Assembly (NCBI RefSeq): GCF_007845645.1
Contig: NZ_VCQV01000040.1
Location: 1 to 43,471, forward strand
Source of the DNA: Leekyejoonella antrihumi
GTDB taxonomy: Bacteria > Actinomycetota > Actinomycetes > Actinomycetales > Dermatophilaceae
Direction: 5' to 3'
Length of the DNA: 43,471 bases
The notes beneath the pieces were generated by a model, which ran no database searches, had not been told where the DNA came from, and saw only the letters and a program-made list of their open reading frames with translations. Numbering within the stretch: position 1 is the stretch's first letter; the number at the start of each line of letters is the position of its first letter. Below are positions 1-8,626 of this stretch, one piece after another. The position numbers and the translations under genes are program-made.

Positions 1-108
1 CGGCTCAAGCAGTGGCGCGGCATCGCCACCCGGTACGACAAGCACGCCCGCACCTTCCTCGGCGGCGTGCTGCTGGCCGCGACCATCATCCACATCAAAA
101 CCCATTAG
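1..108 (+). CDS. IS5-family transposase, C-terminal end (partial)
   Basis: Only the last 35 codons are in the window; the gene begins to the left. The residues contain the block KQWRGIATRYDKHARTFL followed by a hydrophobic tail and TAG at 106-108. The WRGIATRYDK block is typical of the C-terminus of IS5-family (IS427/ISL2-like) DDE transposases, where it follows the catalytic glutamate. The catalytic residues themselves lie outside the window. The gene points toward the end of the M13 peptidase gene and stops about 11 bases before that gene's stop codon, so this is the right end of an inserted element. Confidence 0.75.
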   Translation, partial: RLKQWRGIATRYDKHARTFLGGVLLAATIIHIKTH

Positions 109-120
109 GAGACAGGCTCT
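1..120. mobile_element. right end of an IS5-like insertion sequence
   Basis: The transposase stop codon is followed at once by GGAGACAGGCTC, which looks like a terminal inverted repeat, and then by TA/CTA at the peptidase stop codon. The left end is outside the window, so the inverted repeat and target duplication cannot be verified here. The outer boundary is placed to within a few bases. Confidence 0.5.
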
Positions 121-2068
121 AGAAGATCCGGACCTGCTCCTGCGGCGACAGATACATTCCGTCGCCGGCCTCGACATCAAACGCCTCGTGGTATTCCCGC
201 AGATTGCGAGCCACGTTGGCGCGGCAGTCCATCGGGGCATGGGGGTCTATCGCAAGTAGGCGGACGGCCTCGGCCTCACGTGCCTTGCCGCACCACACCT
301 GCGCCCAGCCTAGGAAGAACCGCTGCTCACCGGTGAACCCGTCGAGCACCGGGGACGGGTGCTGCTGGCTGGCGATCTGAAAGGCCATGTGCCCGATGGT
401 GAGTCCACCGAGGTCGCCGATGTTCTCCCCGACCGTCAGCCCGCCATTGACGCTGTGACCAGGAGCATCCGCCGGCTCCAGCGCGTCGAACTGCGCCACC
501 AGCGCCTTCGCCCGCTCGTCGAACCGTTCGCGGTCCTCCTGCGTCCACCAGTCGGTGAGCGTGCCGTCACCGTCATAGCGCGAACCCTGGTCGTCGAATC
601 CGTGACCGATCTCGTGCCCGATGACCGCTCCGATCCCGCCGTAGTTGACCGCGTCGTCCGCGTCGACGTCGAAAAACGGCGGCTGCAGGATGGCCGCGGG
701 GAAGACGATCTCGTTCATCATCGGGTGGTAGTAGGCGTTGACGGTCTGCGGCGTTATCAGCCACTCGGTGCGATCGATGGGCTCTCCGACCTTGGCCAGC
801 TCCCGTGTCATCTCGAACCTGGCGGCCCGCTCCACGTTGCCGACCAGGTCGTCCGCATCGATCTCGAGGGTGCCGTAGTCCCGCCACTTGTCCGGATAGC
901 CGATCTTCGGGGTGAACTTCGCCAGCTTGTCGAGGGCTCGGGCTCGCGTCTCCGCGCTCATCCACTCCAGCGTCTGGAAGTCGCGCCGATAGGCCTCCAC
1001 CAGGTTGGCGACCAGCTCCGCCATCCGTTCCTTGGCGCGCGGCGGGAAGTGCTGGGCGACGTAGAGCTCACCGGCGGCCTCACCGAGAGCACCTTCGACC
1101 AGTTCTACCCCACGCTTCCACCGCTCCTTCAGCTGTGGGGTGCCGCTCAGAACCCGCCCGTTGAAGTCAAAGCTCTCGTCGACCAGGGCGGCATGCAGAT
1201 AGGGCGCCTGGGCGCTCACCAGGCGCCACGACAACCAGGCCTTCCAGGAGGCCATCGGAAGGTCTCGCAGCGCGTCCGACAAGCCTTGCAGGAAGCTCGG
1301 CTCGCGCACCACAACGTGGTCCAGGCCGCCGTGCGGAGCGTTCAGCCCATGGGCCCACGCTGTCCAGTCGAAGTGGGGTGCGAGGTCGGAGAGGGCGGCG
1401 AACTCGAACTTGTTATAGGTCTTGACCGCGTCCCGTGTCGCGACGACGTTCCAGTGCGCAGAGGCGATTCGGGTGTCGACCTCCATCACCTGGGGGGCCA
1501 GCTCCGCGGCGTCGCGCACACCTGCCAGGCTCAGCATCCGCTCGATGTGGGCGACGTACTGGTCCCGGATCTCCGCATACTTGTCCTCACGGTAGTACGA
1601 CTCGTTCGGGAGCCCGAGGCCCTCCTGCTCCACGTAGACGATGTACTGCTCGGTGTCCTTGGCATCGGCGGTGACGTAGGGCGCCACGGCGCACGGCACT
1701 CCGAGCCGGGTCAGCCGGCCCATCTCCTTGACCAACGATGACAGCTCGAGGACGGCCCGGATGGACCGCAGATCGGCGGCCAGTGGAGCGGCCCCGAGGG
1801 CCTCGATCTTGGCGGTGTCCATGAACGACGCGTAGAGGTCGCCGACCTTGCGGGACGGGCTGCCCTTCGGCGAAACGCTCGCGGCGGCATCCTCGACGAT
1901 CGCCCGCACACTGGACTCGGCTTCTTCGCGGAGCCGGTCGAAGGAGCCGTAGCGCGCTCGGTCCTCGGGGATCTTCGATTCCTTGACCCAGACGTTGTTG
2001 ACGTAGCCGAAGAGGTCATCCTGCGGACGCACGCTCTCGTCGAACGTCGCTGTGATGCCGGACTTCAT
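119..2068 (-). CDS. M13-family zinc metallopeptidase (PepO/neprilysin-like)
   Basis: A 649-residue protein, the usual length of bacterial M13 peptidases. The zinc site is visible: HEIGH at about residues 485-489 inside VIGHEIGHGFDDQGSRYDG, and the third ligand in GENIGDLGG (Glu about 548). The family cleaves oligopeptides on the amino side of hydrophobic residues. No signal peptide or N-terminal membrane anchor is present, so a cytoplasmic peptidase is inferred. The ATG at 2068 has GAGAGG about 7 bases upstream. The C-terminus ends VRIF; many relatives end VRIW, and the stop codon (CTA on the plus strand at 119-121) sits at the edge of the inserted IS, so the last codon or stop may have been changed by the insertion. 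Confidence 0.93.
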   Translation of the reverse strand: MKSGITATFDESVRPQDDLFGYVNNVWVKESKIPEDRARYGSFDRLREEAESSVRAIVEDAAASVSPKGSPSRKVGDLYASFMDTAKIEALGAAPLAADLRSIRAVLELSSLVKEMGRLTRLGVPCAVAPYVTADAKDTEQYIVYVEQEGLGLPNESYYREDKYAEIRDQYVAHIERMLSLAGVRDAAELAPQVMEVDTRIASAHWNVVATRDAVKTYNKFEFAALSDLAPHFDWTAWAHGLNAPHGGLDHVVVREPSFLQGLSDALRDLPMASWKAWLSWRLVSAQAPYLHAALVDESFDFNGRVLSGTPQLKERWKRGVELVEGALGEAAGELYVAQHFPPRAKERMAELVANLVEAYRRDFQTLEWMSAETRARALDKLAKFTPKIGYPDKWRDYGTLEIDADDLVGNVERAARFEMTRELAKVGEPIDRTEWLITPQTVNAYYHPMMNEIVFPAAILQPPFFDVDADDAVNYGGIGAVIGHEIGHGFDDQGSRYDGDGTLTDWWTQEDRERFDERAKALVAQFDALEPADAPGHSVNGGLTVGENIGDLGGLTIGHMAFQIASQQHPSPVLDGFTGEQRFFLGWAQVWCGKAREAEAVRLLAIDPHAPMDCRANVARNLREYHEAFDVEAGDGMYLSPQEQVRIF

Positions 2069-2147
2069 GAACTTGCCTCTCAGAGTGGTCGGGTGTCCAT
2101 TCTCAAATCTACGGCCTGCAGACCTACCGGGTTGATACCCACGCCGG

Positions 2148-3077
2148 TCAACAGGCGAGCGCCTTCACGACCCGCGACGGTGACGGGCGGCCGAGCTGCT
2201 GCGCCATCCACATGCTGATCTGGACCAACTGGTCCAGATCGACCCCGGTCTCGATGCCCAGGCCCTTGCACGTCCAGACGAGGTCCTCGGTCGCCAGGTT
2301 GCCCGTCGCGCTCTTGGCATAGGGGCATCCCCCTAGCCCGCCGGTCGAGGCATCCACCACAGTCACGCCTCCGCGCAACGCCGTGACGGTGTTGGCCAGC
2401 GCCTGACCGTAGGTGTCGTGGAAGTGGACTCCGATGCGCTCGATGCCGATGCCATTGTCGGCCAGCCGCGTCAGCAGCGCGAGCACATGCCCGGGTGTCG
2501 CCACCCCGATCGTGTCGCCGATGCTCAGCTGATCGCAGCCCAGGTCCATCATCCGCGCCGCGACGTCGACGACTTGGTCGACCGGCACCGGGCCTTCCCA
2601 TGGGTCGCCGAAGCACATCGACACGTAGGCACGCACCCACAGGCCGGCGTCGCGCGCCCGCCGGACGACCGGCTCGAACATCGCGATCGACTCGTTGACG
2701 CTGCGGTTCAGGTTCTTGCGAGCGAAGGTCTCGGTGGCCGACCCGAAGATGGCAATGGCTCCGACGCCTTGGGCCAGCGCCCCGTCGAGCCCACGCTCGT
2801 TCGGCACGAGGACGGGTCGTTGCGGCCCACGGCCCAGCTCACCGAGCTCGCCGAGCAGGTCAGCCGCGTCGGCAAGCTGTGGGATCCACGACGGCGGCAC
2901 GAACGACGTCGTCTCGATCGTGTCGAGGCCGGCAGCCGCAAGCCGACGAATGAACTCCGCCTTGACCTGGGTGGGCACGACCGACTTCTCGTTCTGCAGC
3001 CCGTCACGCGGCCCGACCTCATAGATCGTGATGCGGTCCGGCATTTCGCCCAGTGGCTCGACCTGCGGTAGTCCCAT
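2148..3077 (-). CDS. hydroxymethylglutaryl-CoA lyase
   Basis: A 309-residue TIM-barrel lyase of the HMGL-like family, which splits 3-hydroxy-3-methylglutaryl-CoA into acetoacetate and acetyl-CoA at the end of leucine catabolism. Visible marks are EVGPRDGLQNE near the N-terminus (metal and substrate binding), ETTSFVPP, HFHDTYGQALAN (metal-binding histidines) and GLGGCPYAKSATGN, which carries the signature cysteine. Length matches the family. An internal ATG at 3044 (MPDRITIYEVG) is an alternative start. No other leucine-degradation gene is adjacent; the M13 peptidase follows on the same strand after 79 bases. Confidence 0.9.
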   Translation of the reverse strand: MGLPQVEPLGEMPDRITIYEVGPRDGLQNEKSVVPTQVKAEFIRRLAAAGLDTIETTSFVPPSWIPQLADAADLLGELGELGRGPQRPVLVPNERGLDGALAQGVGAIAIFGSATETFARKNLNRSVNESIAMFEPVVRRARDAGLWVRAYVSMCFGDPWEGPVPVDQVVDVAARMMDLGCDQLSIGDTIGVATPGHVLALLTRLADNGIGIERIGVHFHDTYGQALANTVTALRGGVTVVDASTGGLGGCPYAKSATGNLATEDLVWTCKGLGIETGVDLDQLVQISMWMAQQLGRPSPSRVVKALAC

Positions 3078-3169
3078 GGGCCCATCGTGCCATCGCGCGC
3101 AGAGGCGTCGGGAAGAGGATGACGGCTGCGGTCGTTACTCTCAGAGGTCGACCACGAAGTAGGTGAGAG

Positions 3170-4825
3170 ATGACGGACGGACCGTTGATCGTCCAGAGCG
3201 ACAAGACGGTGCTGCTGGAGGTGGAGCACTCACAGTCCCAGGAAGCACGTCGAGCGATAGCACCGTTCGCCGAGCTGGAACGGGCCCCGGAGCACATGCA
3301 CACCTATCGGGTCACTCCGCTCGGTCTGTGGAACGCGCGCGCCGCCGGGCACGACGCGGAGCAGGTGGTCGACGCGCTGGTGCGCTACAGCCGCTACCCC
3401 GTGCCGAACGCGCTGCTGATCGACATCGCCGAGACGATGGACCGCTACGGTCGGCTGCGGCTGGCCAAGCGCGAGATCGACGGTGAGCAACGCCTGGTCC
3501 TCAGCTCCACCGACAAGCCGATCCTCGAAGAGGTCCTGCGGCACAAGAAGATCAAGCCGATGGTCGGGGAGCGGATCGATGACGAGTCGGTGCTTGTCCA
3601 CCCGTCCGAGCGTGGCGCGATCAAGCAGCAGCTGATCAAGGTGGGCTGGCCCGCCGAGGACGAAGCCGGCTACGTCGACGGTGAGGCACACGACATCTCG
3701 CTCGACACCAGCGGATGGAGCCTGCGCCCCTACCAGGAGCACGCGGTCGAAGGCTTCTGGCACGGTGGATCCGGCGTGGTCGTCCTGCCGTGCGGGGCCG
3801 GCAAGACGCTTGTCGGAGCCGCCGCCATGGCCCAGGCCAAGGCGACGACACTGATCCTGGTCACCAACACCGTGTCGGCGCGCCAGTGGCGCGACGAGCT
3901 GCTGAAGCGCACGTCGCTGACCGACGAGGAGATCGGCGAATACAGCGGCGCCCGCAAGGAGATCCGCCCGGTGACCATCGCCACCTACCAGGTGCTCACG
4001 CACCGGCGAAAGGGCGTATACACCCATCTCGAGCTGCTGGATGCGCGCGACTGGGGCCTGGTGATCTACGACGAGGTGCACCTGCTGCCGGCGCCGATCT
4101 TCCGGATGACCGCCGACCTGCAGGCGCGCCGGCGGCTCGGACTGACGGCCACCCTGGTCCGCGAGGACGGACGCGAGTCGGACGTCTTCAGCCTGATCGG
4201 CCCGAAGCGGTTCGACGCACCGTGGAAGGACATCGAGACCCAGGGCTACATCGCACCGGCGGACTGCGTCGAGGTGCGGGTCACCCTTCCCGACACGGAC
4301 CGCTTGGCCTACGCGACAACCGAGCCGGAGGATCGCTACCGCTTCGCGTCCTGCGCGGCGGTCAAGGACCCGGTCGTGGACCAGATCGTCGCACAGCACC
4401 GCGATGAACCGACGCTGGTGATCGGCCAGTATCTCGACCAGCTCGAGACCCTCGCGGGCCGGTTGAACGCCGACCTGATCACCGGCGAGACCACAGTGAC
4501 TGTCCGGCAGCAGCTCTACGAGAAGTTCCGCACCGGCGAGATCTCCCTGCTGGTGGTCAGCAAGGTCGCGAACTTCTCCATCGACCTGCCGGAGGCCACC
4601 GTCGCCATCCAGGTGTCGGGGACCTTCGGCTCACGCCAGGAGGAGGCCCAGCGCCTCGGACGGGTGCTGCGCCCCAAGGGTGACGGTCGCACCGCGCACT
4701 TCTACACCGTGGTCACCCGCGACACCGTGGATGCGGACTTCGCGGCGCATCGGCAGCGCTTCCTCGCCGAGCAGGGCTACGCCTACCGCATCATCGACGC
4801 CGACGACCTGACACCGACCGCCTGA
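3170..4825 (+). CDS. XPB/ERCC3-type DNA repair helicase
   Basis: A 551-residue superfamily 2 helicase. Order of parts: N-terminal damage-recognition-like domain (about 1-180), helicase domain 1 with motif I GAGKT, motif II DEVH and motif III TATLVREDGRE, which contains the RED motif specific to XPB, then helicase domain 2 with QEEAQRLGRVLRPK (motif VI). Actinobacterial XPB homologues are 3'-5' helicases linked to repair, but their cellular role is not firmly settled. Start ATG 3170 follows GTGAGAG. Many actinobacteria carry cold-shock, DUF3027, NCS2 and DUF2530 genes near this one, and the same set is found here within 5 kb, so the neighbourhood looks ancestral. Confidence 0.93.
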   Translation: MTDGPLIVQSDKTVLLEVEHSQSQEARRAIAPFAELERAPEHMHTYRVTPLGLWNARAAGHDAEQVVDALVRYSRYPVPNALLIDIAETMDRYGRLRLAKREIDGEQRLVLSSTDKPILEEVLRHKKIKPMVGERIDDESVLVHPSERGAIKQQLIKVGWPAEDEAGYVDGEAHDISLDTSGWSLRPYQEHAVEGFWHGGSGVVVLPCGAGKTLVGAAAMAQAKATTLILVTNTVSARQWRDELLKRTSLTDEEIGEYSGARKEIRPVTIATYQVLTHRRKGVYTHLELLDARDWGLVIYDEVHLLPAPIFRMTADLQARRRLGLTATLVREDGRESDVFSLIGPKRFDAPWKDIETQGYIAPADCVEVRVTLPDTDRLAYATTEPEDRYRFASCAAVKDPVVDQIVAQHRDEPTLVIGQYLDQLETLAGRLNADLITGETTVTVRQQLYEKFRTGEISLLVVSKVANFSIDLPEATVAIQVSGTFGSRQEEAQRLGRVLRPKGDGRTAHFYTVVTRDTVDADFAAHRQRFLAEQGYAYRIIDADDLTPTA

Positions 4826-4924
4826 GGTTCCACGACAACGAGTGCGGTGGTCGCGGTACCAGTACCTGCCGGAACCACTGCAGTCGCGCCGGTTGAGCGG
4901 TCGCCAGCTGACTCCGAAGATCGC

Positions 4925-5517
4925 GCTGCATCATCAGGAACCCGACGAACGCGAGCGCCGGGGTCGCGGCCTCATACGGCACGACCTCCATCAGAGGCGC
5001 CAGGAACGTCGTCAGCAGGAACAGGACCCCGGTGACGATCGAGGCCGGGCCAGTCCGCGCGCCCTCGTCGACACCTGCCGCCGACTCGATGAAGCCGGTG
5101 TTGGAGCTGACCCCACCGGCGCCGCCGGCCGCAGCGGCGATCGAGTCGACGACCAGGATCTGCTGGGCGCCCTCGGGCGTGCCCTCCTCGTCCAGCAGGC
5201 CGCGCTCGCCGCCGATGGCGACCATCGTCCCCATCGTGTCGAAGAAGTCCGCGAGGACGAGCGAGAAGACGATCAGGATGGCGCCGATGCTGTGGATCGA
5301 CCCGAACAGGTCGACGCGCGACCAGACCGAAGTCCGGTGTGGCCACGATCGACTTCGGCAGCGTGGGCACGACCAGCCCCATCGCCTCCCTCCAGCTCCC
5401 CCCCGGAAGCGCCGCGATGGAGTAGGCGACGAAGGCGTTGAGGCCCAGACCCGCAGCGATCGCCAGCGCATAGTTCGCGGACACTCCCATGGCTATCGAC
5501 ATGACACCGGTGACCGC
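4925..5517 (-). pseudogene. NCS2-family purine/xanthine permease, decayed
   Basis: Two minus-strand frames carry parts of one NCS2 (AzgA-like) transporter. The first, from about 5517, reads TGVMSIAMGVSANYALAIAA, then GLNAFVAYSIAALPG, WREAMGLVV and PTLPKSIVATPDFGLV. It passes to another frame near 5320-5330, which reads DLFGSIHSIGA, then LADFFDTMGTMVAIGGERG, VSSNTGFIESAAGV and ATPALAFVGFLMMQ. Compared with the usual 450-500 residues, the N-terminus, about 150-200 residues between GLVV and PTLPKS (an in-frame junction near 5370), and everything after MMQ are gone. The frame change is a single-base shift. The gene cannot make a functional transporter. Confidence 0.85.
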
Positions 5518-5544
5518 CCCGCCGCGGACACTAAGGGATGGGCC

Positions 5545-5823
5545 GTGACCGCGAGCGGATACGCTCGGGGTGTGAGCCAGGGTTCGAACATCGATGAGTG
5601 GCACGACCCGGTGCGTCCACAACCGGTGAAGGTGGACGTCAACCACCTCATCCTGACCGGCACGCTGCTGTGGGTCGTGGCGCTGGTGGTGCTGCTGGCC
5701 GTGCCGAGCCTGCATCAGGACGGACGCGGCTGGTGGCCCTGGGTGCCCGTCTTCGGAGTGGTCCTGGGCGTCGTCGCCTGGCTCTATGTCCGCCGCGGCC
5801 GCGGTAACGCCACTGCCGCGTGA
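5545..5823 (+). CDS. DUF2530 family small membrane protein
   Basis: A 92-residue protein with DPVRPQPVKVDVNHLILTGT followed by two hydrophobic helices (LLWVVALVVLLAVPSL and WVPVFGVVLGVVAWLYV) and a basic tail. This layout matches DUF2530, a function-unknown actinobacterial family often found next to NCS2 permeases, as is the case here with the decayed permease on the opposite strand. GTG 5545 is chosen because AAGGGA lies 6 bases upstream; GTG 5572 is an alternative giving 83 residues. With its partner decayed, its present role is unclear. Confidence 0.7.
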   Translation: MTASGYARGVSQGSNIDEWHDPVRPQPVKVDVNHLILTGTLLWVVALVVLLAVPSLHQDGRGWWPWVPVFGVVLGVVAWLYVRRGRGNATAA

Positions 5824-5897
5824 GGCCCCCCGTCCGTCGTTGAGGCGGGCGGGAGCAGGTACTTCCCATGGAGGCCGATTCACGAAAGGGTGAGCGC

Positions 5898-7343
5898 ATG
5901 GCTGAGCGATATACGACCGTTGTCCTCTTTGGTGCCACCGGAGATCTGGCCAGACGCAAGCTACTGCCGGGGCTGCTGCACCTGTTCGACAGTGAACTGC
6001 TGGGCAACCTGCGCGTCATCGGGACATCGCTGGACGACTTCACCAAGGACACCTTCGTCGAGTTCGCCGCGCAGGCGATCGACGAGTTCTCCACGCACGA
6101 CCGCAACAGCGCGAGATGGCAGGACTTCTCCAAGCGCCTGGACTTCGTGCCGGGCAGCGCCGGACCGGAGGCGCTGAAGAAGGCGGTGGCCGCGGCCGAG
6201 GCGATGATGCCCGACTCCGACTCCGAAGGGCGTCCACCACAGCGCCTGCACTACCTCAGCGTGCCACCGAACGCCGCGCTCAGCGTCATCCAGGACCTGC
6301 GCAAAGCCGACCTGGTCGAGCGTAGCCGGATCATCATGGAGAAGCCGTTCGGCACGGACCTGGCGAGCGCAGGTGCCCTGAACAGCTCCGTGCACGAGGT
6401 CTTCTCGGAGGAGCAGGTCTTCCGCATCGACCACTTCCTCGGCAAGGAAGCGGCCCTCAACATCCTTGCGTTCCGGTTTGCGAACGGCCTCTTCGAGCCG
6501 ATCTGGCACCGCAACTTCATCGACCACGTCCAGATCGACGTGCCCGAGACCCTCGGACTGTCGGACCGCGCGTCGTTCTATGAGGGCACCGGCGCCTACC
6601 GCGACATGGTGGTGACCCACCTCTTCCAGGTCCTCGCCTTCACGGCGATGGAGCCGCCGACTGCACTGGAGCCACGCTCGATCACCGAGGAGAAGAACAA
6701 GGTCTTCCGCTCGATGGAACCGATCGAGCCGACTGATGTGGTGCGCGGTCAGTATCAGGGCTACCGGAGCGAACCAGGCGTGAGCCCGGAGTCGGAGACC
6801 GAGACCTTCATCGCCCTCAAGTGCTTCATCGACAACTGGCGCTGGGCGGGGGTGCCGTTCTATCTGCGGACCGGCAAGCGGATGGCCGAGGGTCAGCGGA
6901 TCATCTCGATCGCCTTCAAGGAACCGCCGAAGTCGATGTTCCCCAGTGGTTCCGGCGTGGGACAGAACGGTCCGGACCACCTGACGTTCGATCTCGCGGA
7001 CAAGTCCAAGATGTCGCTGTCGTTCTACGGCAAGCGGCCGGGCACCGGCTTCCACCTGGACAAGCTGTCGATGCAGTTCGACCTGCAGGAAGTCGACTGG
7101 GCCGGCTCGGCGCTCGAAGCCTACGAGCGCCTGATCTATGACGCCGTGCAGGACGACCACACGCTGTTCACGGCCGCAGAGGGCATCGAGCGGGTATGGG
7201 AGATCTCCCAGGCCTTGCTCGACAACCCGCAGCCGGTGCGGCCCTACTCCCCCGGCACCTGGGGGCCGAACCAGGTCCACCAGCTCATCGCGCCACACGC
7301 CTGGCGGCTGCCGTTCGAGCGTCGCTGGCGCGACAAGCGCTGA
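5898..7343 (+). CDS. zwf: glucose-6-phosphate 1-dehydrogenase
   Basis: A 481-residue enzyme that oxidises glucose 6-phosphate to 6-phosphogluconolactone with NADP+, the entry to the pentose phosphate pathway. The dinucleotide-binding motif GATGDLARRKLLPG is at residues 12-25, and the substrate and catalytic motif RIDHFLGKE begins near residue 176. MEKPFGTD and YLRTGKRM are also typical. The start at ATG 5898 is preferred over an in-frame ATG at 5868 because GAAAGGG lies 7 bases before it and homologues begin at the Rossmann motif. It stands alone, without tal, opcA or pgl alongside, so it could be a second copy in the genome. Confidence 0.95.
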   Translation: MAERYTTVVLFGATGDLARRKLLPGLLHLFDSELLGNLRVIGTSLDDFTKDTFVEFAAQAIDEFSTHDRNSARWQDFSKRLDFVPGSAGPEALKKAVAAAEAMMPDSDSEGRPPQRLHYLSVPPNAALSVIQDLRKADLVERSRIIMEKPFGTDLASAGALNSSVHEVFSEEQVFRIDHFLGKEAALNILAFRFANGLFEPIWHRNFIDHVQIDVPETLGLSDRASFYEGTGAYRDMVVTHLFQVLAFTAMEPPTALEPRSITEEKNKVFRSMEPIEPTDVVRGQYQGYRSEPGVSPESETETFIALKCFIDNWRWAGVPFYLRTGKRMAEGQRIISIAFKEPPKSMFPSGSGVGQNGPDHLTFDLADKSKMSLSFYGKRPGTGFHLDKLSMQFDLQEVDWAGSALEAYERLIYDAVQDDHTLFTAAEGIERVWEISQALLDNPQPVRPYSPGTWGPNQVHQLIAPHAWRLPFERRWRDKR

Positions 7344-7353
7344 GCCGGGCCGT

Positions 7354-7400
7354 CAACGGTAGGCAGAACGCGTCAGATCTGATGCGTCTGCCTACCGTTG
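7354..7400. terminator. 47-nt near-perfect hairpin between convergent genes
   Basis: Arms CAACGGTAGGCAGA (7354-7367) and TCTGCCTACCGTTG (7387-7400) pair perfectly. The centre continues with ACGC/GCGT and the palindrome TCAGATCTGA (7373-7382), so nearly all 47 bases pair with one bulged base. It lies between the zwf stop codon and the end of the DUF3027 gene. There is no T-run, which is common for actinobacterial terminators. It is likely bidirectional. Confidence 0.75.
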
Positions 7401-7402
7401 GG

Positions 7403-8200
7403 TCAGGCCTGGTCGTCGGCCTCGGCCGCGTTCTTGTGGTCATCGACCGGCAGCACGTCGACGGCGAGGTCGTCGAGGACCGGGGCTGCGACGTGCTCCG
7501 ACTTCGGCGGCTCGACGTCGAGCTCGCTGTGCGCGCCACATCCATGGTCCAGTGACACGACACTGCCGTCGCTCGGCGACCACTCGTTGGCGCAGACTCC
7601 GAAGACCTGGCGCAGCACACCCGGCATCGGCAGGTAGTAGCCGCAGGTCTGACAGGTCTTGGCGGCCTGCGCCGCCACAGCGGCGCTCGGTCCGTGCTCG
7701 CCGTCGTACCACCGCTGCGCCGCTTGCTCGCGACCCTCGGCCGACAGGACGCGCGTACGGCCCAGCCCCAGCTCGAAGAACGCCAGCTGGTCGACGTCCT
7801 CGTCGCCGGTCGCCTCGAACCCCTGCTCCAGCAGCGGGTCGTCGTCGAGGTAGGGCGTGATGTCGCCGGCGCCGATATCCCCCGGAGCCAGCCGCTGCGC
7901 ATACGGCAGCCACTCCGGAGCGAGCACGGCGTCGTCACCAGGCAGCAGGTTGGCCTCACAGACGGTGACCGCCTTGGCGCGCGGTGCCCGCGCCAGCGAG
8001 ATACTCCAGAGCCACCCCACGTAGCCCTTGCTGGTGCACTGGAAGTAGTGCATGGCCAGGCGCTCGCCGACCATTTCGGCCGCAACGTGGTCGCCGACGG
8101 TGCCCGGCTCAGCGATCGAGACGGCCGCCTCGCGAGCCAGGTCGACCGCATCCACGAGGGCCTTGTCGGCCTTGGGCCTGGCGGCAGCCTTCGTCGGCAT
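7403..8200 (-). CDS. DUF3027 domain protein
   Basis: A 265-residue protein matching the actinobacterial DUF3027 family: HYFQCTSKGYVGWLWSIS near residue 55, LLPGDDAVLAPEWLPYAQRL, a central acidic region, and a C-terminal zinc-knuckle-like segment with CQTCGYYLPMPG and further cysteines around VCANEWSPSDG and HGCGAHSE. The function of the family is unknown; the paired cysteines suggest metal binding. It begins one base after the cold-shock gene's stop codon on the same strand, so the two are probably co-transcribed and translationally coupled, which is the usual arrangement in relatives. Confidence 0.85.
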   Translation of the reverse strand: MPTKAAARPKADKALVDAVDLAREAAVSIAEPGTVGDHVAAEMVGERLAMHYFQCTSKGYVGWLWSISLARAPRAKAVTVCEANLLPGDDAVLAPEWLPYAQRLAPGDIGAGDITPYLDDDPLLEQGFEATGDEDVDQLAFFELGLGRTRVLSAEGREQAAQRWYDGEHGPSAAVAAQAAKTCQTCGYYLPMPGVLRQVFGVCANEWSPSDGSVVSLDHGCGAHSELDVEPPKSEHVAAPVLDDLAVDVLPVDDHKNAAEADDQA

Positions 8201-8201
8201 G

Positions 8202-8585
8202 TCAGACCTCGAGATCGTCTGCGACGGCGCGCAGCACTGCTGAGATCTTCGTGGCCTGCCGGTGATCCGGGTAGCGGCCGCGGCGCAGCCCGTTGCTGAC
8301 CCCGTCGAGGAGCTTGATGACGTCCTCGACGATGACCGTCATCTCGTCCGCCGGCTTGCGGTGTCGAGCGGCAAGCGACGGCGCCGGATCGAGGAGGCGC
8401 ACGCTGAGGGCCTGCGCCCCACGGCGCCCCTCGGCCACGCTGTACTCCAGCCGTGTCCCGCTCTTGAGCGCGGTTGTGCCTGCGGGCAGCGCGCTGGAGG
8501 GCAGGAAGACGTCCTGCCCGTCATCGCCTGAGACGAATCCGAAACCCTTGTCGGAGTCGAAGAACTTGACCTTGCCGGATGGCAC
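8202..8585 (-). CDS. cold-shock domain protein with C-terminal extension
   Basis: A 127-residue protein. Residues 1-65 are a cold-shock domain with the RNP1-like GKVKFFDSDKGFGFV and RNP2-like DVFLPSSAL, which bind single-stranded nucleic acid. Residues 70-127 are a helical extension found in the long actinobacterial form, unlike the 67-residue CspA type. The start is GTG 8585 with AGGTGA just upstream. It is followed after one base by the DUF3027 gene. Whether it responds to cold cannot be told from sequence. Confidence 0.88.
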   Translation of the reverse strand: MPSGKVKFFDSDKGFGFVSGDDGQDVFLPSSALPAGTTALKSGTRLEYSVAEGRRGAQALSVRLLDPAPSLAARHRKPADEMTVIVEDVIKLLDGVSNGLRRGRYPDHRQATKISAVLRAVADDLEV

Positions 8586-8626
8586 GTTTCACCTACTTGC
8601 TCAAAGTATGTTGATCCGGCGCAAGA

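Noticed and set aside
359-1741. A 460-codon plus-strand frame across the M13 peptidase
   Set aside because: Antisense to a gene with an intact zinc site; composition reflects the complement of the real gene.
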